64,000 bases of DNA, taken from the NCBI RefSeq assembly GCF_007859395.1, contig NZ_VOHD01000008.1:1-64000 (forward strand), written 5' to 3'. Source of the DNA: Planomicrobium sp. CPCC 101110. GTDB lineage: Bacteria > Bacillota > Bacilli > Bacillales_A > Planococcaceae. Position numbers and translations under genes: made by a program. Shown one piece after another: positions 16,412 to 25,422 of the stretch. Positions within the stretch are counted from its first letter, which is position 1; each line of letters starts with the position of its first letter. The notes under the pieces were generated by a model, which did not search any database, had not been told where the DNA came from, and was given only the letters and a program-made list of their open reading frames with translations.

Positions 16412-17683
16412 TTATTGAACACGGGCGAATCCGAAACCTGAAGCGTAATCGTCGCCAGTTGCAGCTCCGTACCCTGAACGGATGTCATAGAGTTTCGCAC
16501 GCCGTTGCAATTCACTGCGAACCGCGGTATTCGACGCTGTCGGATTTGTTGCCCATAGTTTGGCAGCCAATCCAGCCGCGTGCGGCGAAGCCATCGAAGT
16601 TCCGCTGATGGTCGCATAGCCGCCATCATACCATGTTGAGTAAACAGCTGCTCCAGGAGCTGAAATTTCAACATCACCTTTTTGGATAATATAATCGCCG
16701 TCCGTTCTGCTGTAACCGCGAGATGAGAAGTCAGCGACGCGGTATGTGCTGTTTTGAATTACATTTTCAAGAGCGGCTACTGCTACAGCATTCTGTAAAG
16801 CGCCCGGATAGCCAATCGATCCTTGGTAAGGCCCTGAATTTCCTGCTGCCGCAATAATCAGCACGCCTTTTGAATATGCGTAATTCACTGCATTTGTTAT
16901 CAAGCTGCTTTCTGCAGAAGAGCCGAGTGACATATTGATGACTACTTTGGTATTCAAAGCAGTCGCTTGATCAGCAACGTGGCGGATAGCGGTTGCGATA
17001 TCGTCAGAATAACCGGACCCATCGTCACCAAGAACTTTATAGGCCCATAAATCAGCAGACGGTGCTACACCATAAACGCCGGTGCCGGTTGCTCCGCCAT
17101 CCGCCAACGCCGTTCCAGCCACGTGCGTTCCATGTCCTTGGCGGTCGATGCAAGAACCGTCTACAATGCTCGATGCCGTTGTGAAGTCTTTGCACTGTTC
17201 AAGATTATTCTCCAGATCCGGGTGACTGGCGTTGACTCCAGTATCAAGCACGGCTACATTGATGCCGGCTCCTCCGGATGTTTGGGTCAATGTGCTGTTG
17301 TTGTAGATTGCTTTAATGCCCCATGGCGTCGATTGGGAGGCAGCCATTGTTGCATATGCCGCTTCCGGTTTTGAAGAAGTTTCTTCTATTGTATATTCAG
17401 GCACTTTTTCGACAGTCAAGTTTTTATTTTTCTGCAAGGCGTCAAACTGGCTGCTATTCATTTCAGTCGTAAAGCCTTCATCTGCAAAATCCCATTTGAC
17501 TCCATAGCGACCTTTCAATGATTTCTTTTCTTTTTGATTGTCTGTGTCGATCAGTACGCGGAATTTTTCATTGCCATGTGTTTTTGAAGCTGTGCCTTCC
17601 CCATTTGCACTGGCAGCCATCCCTGGCACCAACAGAGTTGCAGTCAAAATGGCAGTTGTTAAAAATTTTCCCGATTTTTTCAT
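16412..17683 (-). CDS. Secreted subtilisin-like serine protease (S8, cold-type S39/S41 relative)
   Basis: 423-residue preproenzyme. Signal peptide about 1-26 (KKSGKFL then hydrophobic, AASA), I9 inhibitor-like propeptide to about 110, then the catalytic domain beginning near STPWGIKAIYNN. Catalytic triad: Asp147 (VAVLDTG), His187 (GHGTHVAG) and Ser363 (GTSMASP); oxyanion Asn282 (AAAGNSG). Cys164 and Cys178 probably form the disulfide known in psychrophilic subtilisin S41. The C-terminus ending GDDYASGFGFARVQ matches that enzyme as I recall it. The start follows AAGGAG. It degrades extracellular protein. It lies directly upstream of an HTH-TPR receptor and pro-peptide gene, the arrangement expected for density-controlled protease production. 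Confidence 0.93.
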   Translation of the reverse strand: MKKSGKFLTTAILTATLLVPGMAASANGEGTASKTHGNEKFRVLIDTDNQKEKKSLKGRYGVKWDFADEGFTTEMNSSQFDALQKNKNLTVEKVPEYTIEETSSKPEAAYATMAASQSTPWGIKAIYNNSTLTQTSGGAGINVAVLDTGVNASHPDLENNLEQCKDFTTASSIVDGSCIDRQGHGTHVAGTALADGGATGTGVYGVAPSADLWAYKVLGDDGSGYSDDIATAIRHVADQATALNTKVVINMSLGSSAESSLITNAVNYAYSKGVLIIAAAGNSGPYQGSIGYPGALQNAVAVAALENVIQNSTYRVADFSSRGYSRTDGDYIIQKGDVEISAPGAAVYSTWYDGGYATISGTSMASPHAAGLAAKLWATNPTASNTAVRSELQRRAKLYDIRSGYGAATGDDYASGFGFARVQ

Positions 17684-17904
17684 CGTTCAATCTCCTTTTC
17701 CATTTCTGTTATTGGCGAAAAAGCAAAGCCCGGCGTCCCGAAATCGCTTTCCCTGCATCTTTTGTTGAAGGGGCCACAACTAAAAGGTATCAGAAAGAGA
17801 AGCATTGCGTAATTGGGAAAATTTTATTTATATTTTTAATCTATTGGATGAATTAGGTAATAAAGCTTCCATCTATATACCTGCTGTATGTTTTCCACAT
17901 GAAA

Positions 17905-17932
17905 AGCCGCCCTTTCTAAAGAAAGGGCGGCT
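17905..17932 (-). terminator. Terminator after the VOC gene (end of long catabolic operon)
   Basis: Perfect 12-bp stem AGCCGCCCTTTC/GAAAGGGCGGCT with a 4-nt loop, followed on the minus strand by TTTTC. The 200 bases between it and the protease gene are A/T-rich and hold no ORF; a convincing protease promoter was not found there. Confidence 0.88.
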
Positions 17933-17944
17933 AGTTCCAGTTTC

Positions 17945-18376
17945 TTAACTCAGTTGATCGAGTGCGGTTGTGACTTGCCACTTGATTCCAAATTTATCTG
18001 TCACTTGGCCATATGACGGGCTCCAAAACGTTTCTTGCAGCGGCATTCCGACTTCGCCGCCCTCCTGCAGTTTGCCGAAAACCTCTTTTGATTTGCCGAC
18101 CGTGCTTACCGTCAAGGCCAGTGTCACTTGGGAGCCAAGTTGGTATGGCTGGCCCGGAAATGAATCCGACAGCATCAAATCAGAAGTGCCTATTTTCAAG
18201 TGCGCATTCAAGATCCGATCTTTCACATCATCGGAGACAGATTCTTCGGAGTTGGTCTGCATATCTCCGAAAGTTTGAATGTTCACTATCTCAGCATCCA
18301 AAGCATCTTCGTAAAATTTTACCGCGTCTTTCCCATTGCCGTCTGTCACTAAATAAGGATGAATCGAGACAATCAT
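17945..18376 (-). CDS. VOC family protein (PhnB-like)
   Basis: 143 residues of a glyoxalase/bleomycin-resistance fold in the PhnB branch: YLVTDGNGKDAVKFYEDALDAE at the N-terminus, AHLKIGTSDLMLSDSFPG in the middle, and a C-terminal FWSPSYGQVTDKFGIKWQV. Such proteins are usually small dimers; many have no known substrate. SD AAGGCGGTGG precedes the ATG. It is 36 bases behind the HEGxPGH hydrolase gene and before a strong terminator, so it is probably the last gene of the long operon, though it may be unrelated in function. Confidence 0.82.
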   Translation of the reverse strand: MIVSIHPYLVTDGNGKDAVKFYEDALDAEIVNIQTFGDMQTNSEESVSDDVKDRILNAHLKIGTSDLMLSDSFPGQPYQLGSQVTLALTVSTVGKSKEVFGKLQEGGEVGMPLQETFWSPSYGQVTDKFGIKWQVTTALDQLS

Positions 18377-18412
18377 TTTTCCACCGCCTTATCAGCAAGG
18401 CCGCTCGTTTCG

Positions 18413-19681
18413 TCACAACACAAAATCTTCTTTCGCTTTTTTTTCTTGGTCGAACGGCCGGAAATCGGTTCCCGTCATTTGGCTGATTGCGTCGATAAAA
18501 GTATTTGTTGTATGCGGAGTGTCGTACAACTGGGCAAAAAAAGCCGCTCGCTTTTCTTTAGCGATAGCGTCATAACCTTTGCCTACCATCCAGCGGCCAT
18601 AATAATAGGACGGATAATAGGTTTTTTGGATCGGATCCGAGAAAAAGCGGAAGCAGTTGGCTGCTTCGACTTCACTAAGATTGCCTTCTGTTTTCATATA
18701 TTCAATCGCTTCGGTTTTGTCGATATCGCCATCATTGAACAAGAAACACGCATTTGTCTGCGCCATTCTTTGCATGTCGATATAGTCCCGGGCAAGCTTG
18801 TATTGCCGTTTTTTTTCAAGCGGAACCCCTTCCGCCTCTTCTTCATCGCGGTCCCATCCCAAAAAATGCAACGCGCTTTCAGGACCCCCTTCGAACAGCG
18901 CGTTTGTCGGACTGTTGATCAAGTAATAGGAAGCTTCTATCGGCAATTTTCCTTGCTGGAACAAATAATCCCATCGGCAATAAAATGCCTGATGCCCCGG
19001 ATATCCTTCATGCGCCATAATTTGGGCAAGCACCGGTTCTGTCCATGGACGGTCGATGTTGAAGGTTAAGTTGCCCCGGTAATTCCCTGTGTACTTTGAA
19101 TATCCGCTCCAAAAAACTCCTGTGATCGGCTTGATCCAATCGATCCCATCTTCTTCGGGCAATGAAATAATCCGGTTCAAGGTTCCTTCCTTGCTTTTTT
19201 CTCTCATGGATTCCGCCACTTCAACAACCCGATCCGGTGGAATCAGCGTTTCTTTATGCCACTGTTCCGCTTTTTCTTTCAGATTTCCTTTATATCCGAG
19301 ATTGGCCAGTCCTTCTTCGACCACTTGTTTTTGCTTCCTCATCGTTTCTTCCGCAATCAACGCTGAAGGCAATTGCTGGATATTAAGGACATATTCCGAA
19401 TAAGGGAGTGCATCGCCTTGAAGGCTGCGGGCAAAATAACGGTAGGCATTAACCATTGCCCGCAGGTAACGCCCCGGATGTCCTTCAAGCTCCTGGATTT
19501 CCCGTTCCACTTCCTCGATTTTCCGTGCGATTTGATCCAAATCCATTAACGATGACTGTATGCGGCTGTAGCTTGCTGTAGCCACTTCCTGCTTATGAAG
19601 TTTCAGCGCCTGCTTGTTCAAACTCAGTACGATATCGACAATCGCATCTCCGGCCGGTTCAGAAGTCCACCGCAATACCAT
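18413..19681 (-). CDS. Putative metal-dependent hydrolase with HEGxPGH motif (DUF885-like)
   Basis: About 422 residues. The centre has MAHEGYPGHQAFY, resembling the HExxPGHH zinc site of DUF885 proteins, followed 40 residues later by NALFEGGPESALHFLG, which could supply a glutamate ligand. The N-terminal third is a long predicted coiled or helical region (LDQIARKIEEVEREIQELEG). No signal peptide is seen, so it is cytosolic. The start at 19681 (MVLRWTSE) follows AAGGGGAG and overlaps the creatininase gene by 23 bases. Context with amidase, creatininase-family and deacylase genes suggests a peptidase or amide hydrolase late in the same degradation route. Substrate unknown. Confidence 0.7.
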   Translation of the reverse strand: MVLRWTSEPAGDAIVDIVLSLNKQALKLHKQEVATASYSRIQSSLMDLDQIARKIEEVEREIQELEGHPGRYLRAMVNAYRYFARSLQGDALPYSEYVLNIQQLPSALIAEETMRKQKQVVEEGLANLGYKGNLKEKAEQWHKETLIPPDRVVEVAESMREKSKEGTLNRIISLPEEDGIDWIKPITGVFWSGYSKYTGNYRGNLTFNIDRPWTEPVLAQIMAHEGYPGHQAFYCRWDYLFQQGKLPIEASYYLINSPTNALFEGGPESALHFLGWDRDEEEAEGVPLEKKRQYKLARDYIDMQRMAQTNACFLFNDGDIDKTEAIEYMKTEGNLSEVEAANCFRFFSDPIQKTYYPSYYYGRWMVGKGYDAIAKEKRAAFFAQLYDTPHTTNTFIDAISQMTGTDFRPFDQEKKAKEDFVL

Positions 19682-20411
19682 CCGCTTCTCCCCCTTGTGT
19701 CCGCTCAAGTTTCCACAGCTTTTGAATATCTTCCACAATCAACTTCATCATCATGTCGTATAATTGCTCTCCTTTTTCTGCAGTAGCCGCTTCTGCATTT
19801 CCGGAAAAAGCTTCCGGATAAAGCGTCTTGCCTCCGTCTTTGAAACGGAAACGCTTCGGAAGCGGAATCTCGTGGCTGCCGACGCCTTCCGTATAGGCGT
19901 ATGATTCATCGATGGCGAGCACTAAAGCAGTTTCATCTTCGCCAGCATGTCCTGGGTCCGGCGTAATCTGTTTAATATCTTCCCGGTAATCCAAGTACCA
20001 GTTGATGGTCAGCGTCCGGACATTCAAATCCGCCAGTTTTTCCGTGACAATATCCAGGCTCGAAATATTGCCGCCGTGGCCATTGAACAAAATGATATTG
20101 GAGAATCCATTTTTTTGAAATCCTTGGCAAATGCTAAAGACATAATCGGAAAAAGCTTCCGCAGACACATCGATGGTTCCGGCAAAAGCGGCGAGTCCCC
20201 AGGAATGGCCATAAGCCACTTCCGGCGCCATCAAAATTTTATCGCCCAGCGCTTCCTCCAGGCGCCTGACAAATTCCCGCGGAATCAGCACGTCGGTGCC
20301 AAGCGCACAATGCGGTCCGTGGGCTTCAATCATCCCAATTGGCACAAGGACGGTGTTTGCTGTTTTTTGGAAGTCCTTGAACTGGTTCAAATTCATCGTC
20401 ATCATATCCAT
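19659..20411 (-). CDS. Creatininase family amidohydrolase
   Basis: 250 residues. Family metal-site motifs are present: PIGMIEAHGPHCALGTD (Glu, His and Asp ligands), FNGHGGN, and PDPGHAGEDETALVLA. Members hydrolyse cyclic or linear amides (creatinine, ArfB in riboflavin synthesis, mycofactocin MftE), so the family name does not fix the substrate. AAGGAG lies before an ATG with several in-frame ATGs following (MDMMTM). Sits between amidase and the HEGxPGH hydrolase in the operon. Confidence 0.85.
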   Translation of the reverse strand: MDMMTMNLNQFKDFQKTANTVLVPIGMIEAHGPHCALGTDVLIPREFVRRLEEALGDKILMAPEVAYGHSWGLAAFAGTIDVSAEAFSDYVFSICQGFQKNGFSNIILFNGHGGNISSLDIVTEKLADLNVRTLTINWYLDYREDIKQITPDPGHAGEDETALVLAIDESYAYTEGVGSHEIPLPKRFRFKDGGKTLYPEAFSGNAEAATAEKGEQLYDMMMKLIVEDIQKLWKLERTQGGEADGIAVDF

Positions 20412-20438
20412 ACCTAATGCATTCTCCTTTTCCGCTGC

Positions 20439-21824
20439 TCATTCTGCCCCTACCAGAATAGGCGGCAATATTTTCGCTTGCGTCTGTTCCAATTGATAAG
20501 CGGTTTGCAGCAATTCCATATCGCCGAAATGCGGCCCTGCCAGCTGCATGCCGACGGGCAAACCGTCACGGGTAAAGCCCATGTTCAATGAGACAGCAGG
20601 ATGTCCGGAAATATTGAAAGGTCCGGTAAACAGCATTTCATCCATTTCTTCGCTGCCGATTTCCGGATCTTCAGCAGGAGCCGGAAAGGCGACAGTCGGC
20701 GTTAAAATAACGTCAACTTCTTTGAATAGCGTTGAGACGGCATCGGTATAGCGCCGCAAATCTCTCAGGCCAGCCAGATAATCGACCGCTTTTTGCCCCA
20801 TGCCCGCTTCAATTTGCCGGTGCGTCATTTCCGCATAGTCATCTTTTCTGTGAACCCATTTCCGGTGGATATGGGCAGCTTCCGGCAACAGTACCTTCAG
20901 CACAATTTCTTCAGTTCGGTCCCAATCCCGGACTTCGAATTCAACCAGTTCCCAGCCAAGTGCCCGCATCAGGTTTAACGTATGTTCATAAATTTTTTGA
21001 ACGTCGGGTTCGAGCATTGTCAATTTATGGTCCGGCAGTATGCCGACCCGTTTCCGGCTTGAATGTCCAAAGCGGTCCAGGTCAAAAGCTGTAATTTTGC
21101 CGGAGGCCGAATGGGGGTCTTTCGGGTCGTAACCGGCAATCGCATCCAGCACGACTGCAGTATCTTTGGCGCTCCTTGCAATCGGCCCTGCATGATCAAG
21201 CGACCACGACAATGGAAAAACGCCATAGGTACTGACCAATCCCCTTGTCGGTTTCAACCCGACAGTTCCACAATAGGATGCCGGGATGCGGATCGATCCG
21301 CCCGTATCAGTTCCGAGTGAAAAATACCCAATGCCGCTTGCAACGGCCGCCACCGATCCACTGGAAGAGCCGCCAGACGTTTTAGACAAGTCCCATGGAT
21401 TGTTCGTCTGGCCAAAATCGGGATGCACCACCCCATACGCAAACTCCAGCATATTGTTTTTCCCGATCAGGATGGCGCCGTTTTTGGTTAATTTGCTTAG
21501 CGCAGATGCCGTATAATCCGGAATAAAGTCCTTTAGAATTCTGGAGGCGCATGTGGTCAATGAATCCTTCTTATAGAACAGATCTTTCGCCGAGTATGGG
21601 ATTCCTGCCAAGAGGTGAAGCTGACCATTTTGCATGAAGGCTGCTTCCGCTTGGCGGGCTTTTGCTAATGCAGCTTCTTCCATTAATGTAATAAACGCAT
21701 TCAACCGGGGTTCCAGTTTTTGCAGCCGTTCATACGTTTGTTTCGTCACTTCCACTGGCGATACTTCTTTTCGCCGATAAAGTGCAGCTGCTTCCAATAG
21801 GGATAGGTCCAATACGGAGGCCAT
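20439..21824 (-). CDS. Amidase signature family amidohydrolase
   Basis: 461 residues. The Ser-cisSer-Lys triad is visible: Lys in YSAKDLF, the cis-Ser in the glycine/serine-rich GGSSSGSVAA, and the nucleophile Ser in TDTGGSIRIPA. It hydrolyses linear amides in the cytosol; GatA, indoleacetamide hydrolase and allophanate hydrolase share the fold, and the absence of gatC/gatB nearby argues against a tRNA role. The start at 21824 (MASVLDLS) is four bases after the upstream stop with GGGAG close by. Confidence 0.88.
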   Translation of the reverse strand: MASVLDLSLLEAAALYRRKEVSPVEVTKQTYERLQKLEPRLNAFITLMEEAALAKARQAEAAFMQNGQLHLLAGIPYSAKDLFYKKDSLTTCASRILKDFIPDYTASALSKLTKNGAILIGKNNMLEFAYGVVHPDFGQTNNPWDLSKTSGGSSSGSVAAVASGIGYFSLGTDTGGSIRIPASYCGTVGLKPTRGLVSTYGVFPLSWSLDHAGPIARSAKDTAVVLDAIAGYDPKDPHSASGKITAFDLDRFGHSSRKRVGILPDHKLTMLEPDVQKIYEHTLNLMRALGWELVEFEVRDWDRTEEIVLKVLLPEAAHIHRKWVHRKDDYAEMTHRQIEAGMGQKAVDYLAGLRDLRRYTDAVSTLFKEVDVILTPTVAFPAPAEDPEIGSEEMDEMLFTGPFNISGHPAVSLNMGFTRDGLPVGMQLAGPHFGDMELLQTAYQLEQTQAKILPPILVGAE

Positions 21825-21828
21825 ATTT

Positions 21829-22779
21829 TCACGCTCCCACTGCAAGCAACGGATCGTTATCATTGATAGCGAGTGAGCTGACCAAAAAAAGTACAACCCC
21901 TTCTGTATGAGAAGTGATTTGTTTGACCGCCTCGCCGAATTCATTTGTCAATTCGCCCAGAACCTGCCCTTTTTTTACTGTATCGCCGATTGAAACAGCC
22001 GGATACCATAAGCCTTTGAAATCCGACCGGTACCAATCAAATACCGAAATGTAAGTGGATCCGCTTTTCTTCACTTCTCCTGCGAGAACGCCCAGCGACA
22101 CTAAAATATTTTTCACGCCGTCCTGGAGAAGCGCCGAATGTTCTTCGCTCAAAATCCCTTGCTGGCCCGCCTCGGCAATAATGGCGGGAATGCCTTGTTC
22201 TGCTGCGCAGCCATATGTAGATCCTGGAACTTGGCCGCTGCTCCCGATAACATATTCGATATCAAATAGCGACGCCATTTCTTTTGAAGCTTCCCGTACT
22301 TTTTCGTCTTTGGTGACGTGATAAATCGAAAACGGCACCAGCGCTTCGATCATATCGCCGCCATGCAAATCCACAATATAGTCCACTTGCTTGAAAACCA
22401 GTTCGTTCAGCCAATAGGCGAGCCGTTCTGCATCTGTTCCGTTTTGGTTTCCCGGAAACATCCGGTTCAAGTTTTTTTGGTCCCGCGGATGAACATAAAT
22501 GCTGCGCGCGTAAAAAGAGGCCGGATTGGCGATCGGAAGAACAATGACCTTTCCCTTCACTTGATCAGGATCGAGTGCTGCACCAACCTTTTGGGCAGCA
22601 TCGATTGATGTATATTCGCAGCCATGGATTCCGCCTAGTACGAGTACTTTCGGACCCTCCTCAGAACCATTGACCAAAAAAGCCGGCAGTTTTTCTTCTA
22701 TTGACGGGAGTGTCAAATAGTCTTTGTTTTTTTCTCCAGGAGCAACAGACAAAGATCCGATTTCCCATTCAGTTCCCAT
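21829..22779 (-). CDS. Succinylglutamate desuccinylase/aspartoacylase-like deacylase (M14 clan)
   Basis: About 316 residues. Zinc ligands are seen in GGIHGCEYTS (His, Glu) and YIVDLHGGD (His); SIYVHPRDQKNLNRMFPG matches the substrate-binding arginine region of the family. A C-terminal biotinyl/lipoyl-like beta domain (FKGLWYPAVSIGDTVKKGQVLGEL) is common in this subgroup. It removes acyl groups from N-acyl amino acids or similar amides. ATG at 22779 is better spaced from AAGGG than the ATG three codons upstream. It follows the transporter gene and is coupled to the amidase. Confidence 0.85.
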   Translation of the reverse strand: MGTEWEIGSLSVAPGEKNKDYLTLPSIEEKLPAFLVNGSEEGPKVLVLGGIHGCEYTSIDAAQKVGAALDPDQVKGKVIVLPIANPASFYARSIYVHPRDQKNLNRMFPGNQNGTDAERLAYWLNELVFKQVDYIVDLHGGDMIEALVPFSIYHVTKDEKVREASKEMASLFDIEYVIGSSGQVPGSTYGCAAEQGIPAIIAEAGQQGILSEEHSALLQDGVKNILVSLGVLAGEVKKSGSTYISVFDWYRSDFKGLWYPAVSIGDTVKKGQVLGELTNEFGEAVKQITSHTEGVVLFLVSSLAINDNDPLLAVGA

Positions 22780-22828
22780 CCTTATCATCCCTTCATCTCT
22801 TTATAACGGAGCTTCCGCTTGCCTATTC

Positions 22829-22863
22829 TTAAAAAGGGGGATGCGGCTGCATCACGCAACCGC
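22829..22863 (-). terminator. Intercistronic hairpin / partial terminator after the binding-protein gene
   Basis: Minus strand GCGGTTGC and GCAGCCGC pair, then ATCCCCCTTTTT follows. It separates the solute-binding-protein gene from the hydrolase genes and could lower expression of the latter relative to the highly needed binding protein. Confidence 0.55.
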
Positions 22864-22875
22864 TCCCGCTCGGTG

Positions 22876-24501
22876 TTATTGTTCTTTTGTGATTTTATGG
22901 AACGGCACGTACCAAACATTCATCGGATTCAATTCATAGCCTTTCACCCAAGTTCTTGCAGCAGCCTGCAGGTTCGGTTGGGCAACGAAAATATACGGCA
23001 CTTCTTCGGCCATGATATTTTGGATTTCCTTATAGTTGTTTTCGCGCAGGCTTTCGTCTGTATTGGTTCTTGCTTCTTCCAGCAGTCGATCCACTTCGCT
23101 GTTTTCATAAAAAGCCAAGTTGAATCCAGGGCCTTTGCTGGATGAATGGGCAAAGTACCAAAGGTTGTAGTCCGGGTCTGGATAATCCGGAGTCCAAGAA
23201 ACCAAACCGAAGTCATGTTTTCCGCTTGTTACAAGATCCAGGAATGTCGGCCATGCATAAGTTTTGATATCTAATGTCACGCCCACTTTTTCAAGATCCG
23301 ATTGCAGGAGCAGCGCCGTATTGCTGCGCACTTCATCATTTTCAGAAATGGCGATTTCTAATGTGAGGCCTTCAGCTTGGCCTGCTTCTTCCAACAGCGC
23401 TTTCGCTTTGTCCAAATCATATTCGTAAAGTTTCGCATCCGGATTAAAGCCGAACATGCCTTTCGGAACCGCCCCGACAATGCGTTCAGCTTGTCCTAGA
23501 TAAACACTTTCAAGCAAGGCATCATAGTTGATGCTGTGGGCAATTGCTTGGCGGACCCTTACATCAGACAAAGGGCCGCTCTCGATGTTCATCGGCATGT
23601 AATCGATTTGGTAGCCGGTGGCTTTGACAATTTCCACGCCCTCCGTCCCTTCCATTTGGCTGAGAACTTCCGGTGAAATCATGGAGTTGTCGATCAAATC
23701 GATTTCTCCTTTTTCAAGCATCAAGCGTGCCGTAGAAGCTTCAGAAACAAAATTGATGTTTACCGTCTCCATTGTAGGTGCTCCACCCCAATACTCCGGA
23801 TTGGCTTTCATCACCAATTTTTCTCCCCGATCCCAGCTTTCAAGCGTGTATGGGCCTGAACCCACCTCTGCTTCAGCAAGGAAACTCTCGCCCAAATCAT
23901 CTCCGTGGTTTTCTTCCAAGTTGGGATTCAAAATGCTGGCATAAACTGTACCCAATGTGCTGATAAATGGCGCAAATGGCTGCTTTAACGTGATTTTAAT
24001 CGTATGGTCGTCGACAATTTCAAAACTGTTTTCATCGATGACTTTGTTGAAAATACCAGCTGCAGATTTTCCGACATCAATAGCGCGAGTGAATGAATAC
24101 TGTACCGCTTCTGCGGTTACAGGCGAACCATCGTGGAAAGTGGCATTTTCCACCAAGTGGAACGTATATTCTTTGCCGTCTTCTGATACTTCATAGCTTT
24201 CCGCCAACATTGGCTGCGGTTCTGTGGAAGAACCTTCGAATGTAAACAGCCGGTCATACAGCATGTACATGGCACGGAAAGCCGTGTTTGCCGCTGATCC
24301 ATGCGGATCAAGCTGCGGGATATCTTCATTGGTCGCAAAATTGAACACTTTATCATCGAAATTTTCGTTTGCCGCCGGCGCCTGAGTATCTGAAGACTGT
24401 GTTCCTTCCGTTTCTTCGCTGTAATTTTGGCATCCTGCCAGCACAAAAGCCGCCATTATTAAAAATGTCATCAGTTTGAACCATCGATCTTTGATTTTCA
24501 T
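22876..24501 (-). CDS. Dipeptide/oligopeptide-type ABC transporter solute-binding lipoprotein
   Basis: 541 residues, SBP_bac_5 family. A lipobox LAGC is at residues 21-24, giving a membrane-anchored lipoprotein. The family signature region is present (DGKEYTFHLVENATFHDGSPVTAEAV). It captures a peptide-like solute outside the cell for the permease pair and ATPases encoded just upstream in the operon. Ligand is unknown; the downstream deacylase and amidases point to an amide-bearing compound. SD AAGGGGG precedes the ATG. Confidence 0.92.
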   Translation of the reverse strand: MKIKDRWFKLMTFLIMAAFVLAGCQNYSEETEGTQSSDTQAPAANENFDDKVFNFATNEDIPQLDPHGSAANTAFRAMYMLYDRLFTFEGSSTEPQPMLAESYEVSEDGKEYTFHLVENATFHDGSPVTAEAVQYSFTRAIDVGKSAAGIFNKVIDENSFEIVDDHTIKITLKQPFAPFISTLGTVYASILNPNLEENHGDDLGESFLAEAEVGSGPYTLESWDRGEKLVMKANPEYWGGAPTMETVNINFVSEASTARLMLEKGEIDLIDNSMISPEVLSQMEGTEGVEIVKATGYQIDYMPMNIESGPLSDVRVRQAIAHSINYDALLESVYLGQAERIVGAVPKGMFGFNPDAKLYEYDLDKAKALLEEAGQAEGLTLEIAISENDEVRSNTALLLQSDLEKVGVTLDIKTYAWPTFLDLVTSGKHDFGLVSWTPDYPDPDYNLWYFAHSSSKGPGFNLAFYENSEVDRLLEEARTNTDESLRENNYKEIQNIMAEEVPYIFVAQPNLQAAARTWVKGYELNPMNVWYVPFHKITKEQ

Positions 24502-24590
24502 TCTACTTCCCCCTTAGTTTTGAATGAATGGTTGGCAAATTTAAAGTGAGCCGCTGCTGCAATCCTCCTTTCAATGGGCTCATCGGAATA

Positions 24591-25418
24591 TCAGCGTTGT
24601 TTCGGATCAAGCAAATCGTTCAATCCATCCCCGAGCAAATTGAATCCCAGCACAGTGAAAAGGATCGCCATTCCTGGGAAGGTTGCCGCCCACCAGGCTT
24701 CCCGCAATATTTCACGGCTATTGGACAGCATCGCTCCCCATTCCGGAGAGGGCGGCTGCGCCCCAAGGCCGATAAAACTGAGTCCGGCTGCCGATAAAAT
24801 AACAAAACCCAAATCGAGTGACGCTTGAATTGTGGCTGGCGCCATTGCGTTCGGCACGATTTCCTTAAAGAGAATACGGAACGGATTAGCGCCAAGCGCC
24901 CGGTTCGCTTCAATGTATTCCGAATGTTTGATCGAGAGGACAGACGACCGGACAATCCGCGTATACCAAGGCCACCATGTTGCAGCAAGCGCCAGCATGA
25001 CATTTTCGATAGACGGTCCAAGAGCCGCCGCAATGGACATCGCCAAGATGATTCCTGGAAATGATAAAAAGATATCTGTAATCCGCATGATGAACTGATC
25101 TACCCGCCCCCCGATATAGCCGGCAATCGCGCCTAAAATCGTGCCGATCGGAAACGAGATGGCTACTACCAGCAAGCCAATGCGCAGCGAAATTCTCGTG
25201 CCGTAGACAATCCGGCTGAAAATATCGCGGCCGACTTCGTCCGTCCCGAAATAATGTTCGGCGCTCGGCGCTTCCAATTTGCTGAGCAGGTCCACTTCTG
25301 TCGGGCTGTGGGTGGCAATGACTGGAGCAAAAGCAGCTGTTACTAAAATAATCAGTACAATGATGAGCCCAAGCAAAGTTAATGGGCTGCTTGTTATTCT
25401 ACGGACCAAGCCAACCAC
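24591..25418 (-). CDS. ABC transporter permease (DppC/OppC-like)
   Basis: 275 residues with about six membrane helices and the EAA loop for ATPase contact (EYIEANRALGANPFRILFKEIVPN). Partner of the DppB-like permease whose gene ends four bases upstream. Start is uncertain: GTG at 25418 lies directly on the G-rich SD, while a TTG three codons later (25409) is better spaced. Confidence 0.92.
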   Translation of the reverse strand: MVGLVRRITSSPLTLLGLIIVLIILVTAAFAPVIATHSPTEVDLLSKLEAPSAEHYFGTDEVGRDIFSRIVYGTRISLRIGLLVVAISFPIGTILGAIAGYIGGRVDQFIMRITDIFLSFPGIILAMSIAAALGPSIENVMLALAATWWPWYTRIVRSSVLSIKHSEYIEANRALGANPFRILFKEIVPNAMAPATIQASLDLGFVILSAAGLSFIGLGAQPPSPEWGAMLSNSREILREAWWAATFPGMAILFTVLGFNLLGDGLNDLLDPKQR

Positions 25419-25422
25419 CCCC

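Noticed and set aside
17887-17901. TATG-N7-CATG motif resembling a PlcR box upstream of the subtilisin gene
   Set aside because: It is 15 bases long and lacks the 16-base spacing and central A/T pattern of the PlcR box, and it lies 190 bases upstream, next to another gene's terminator.
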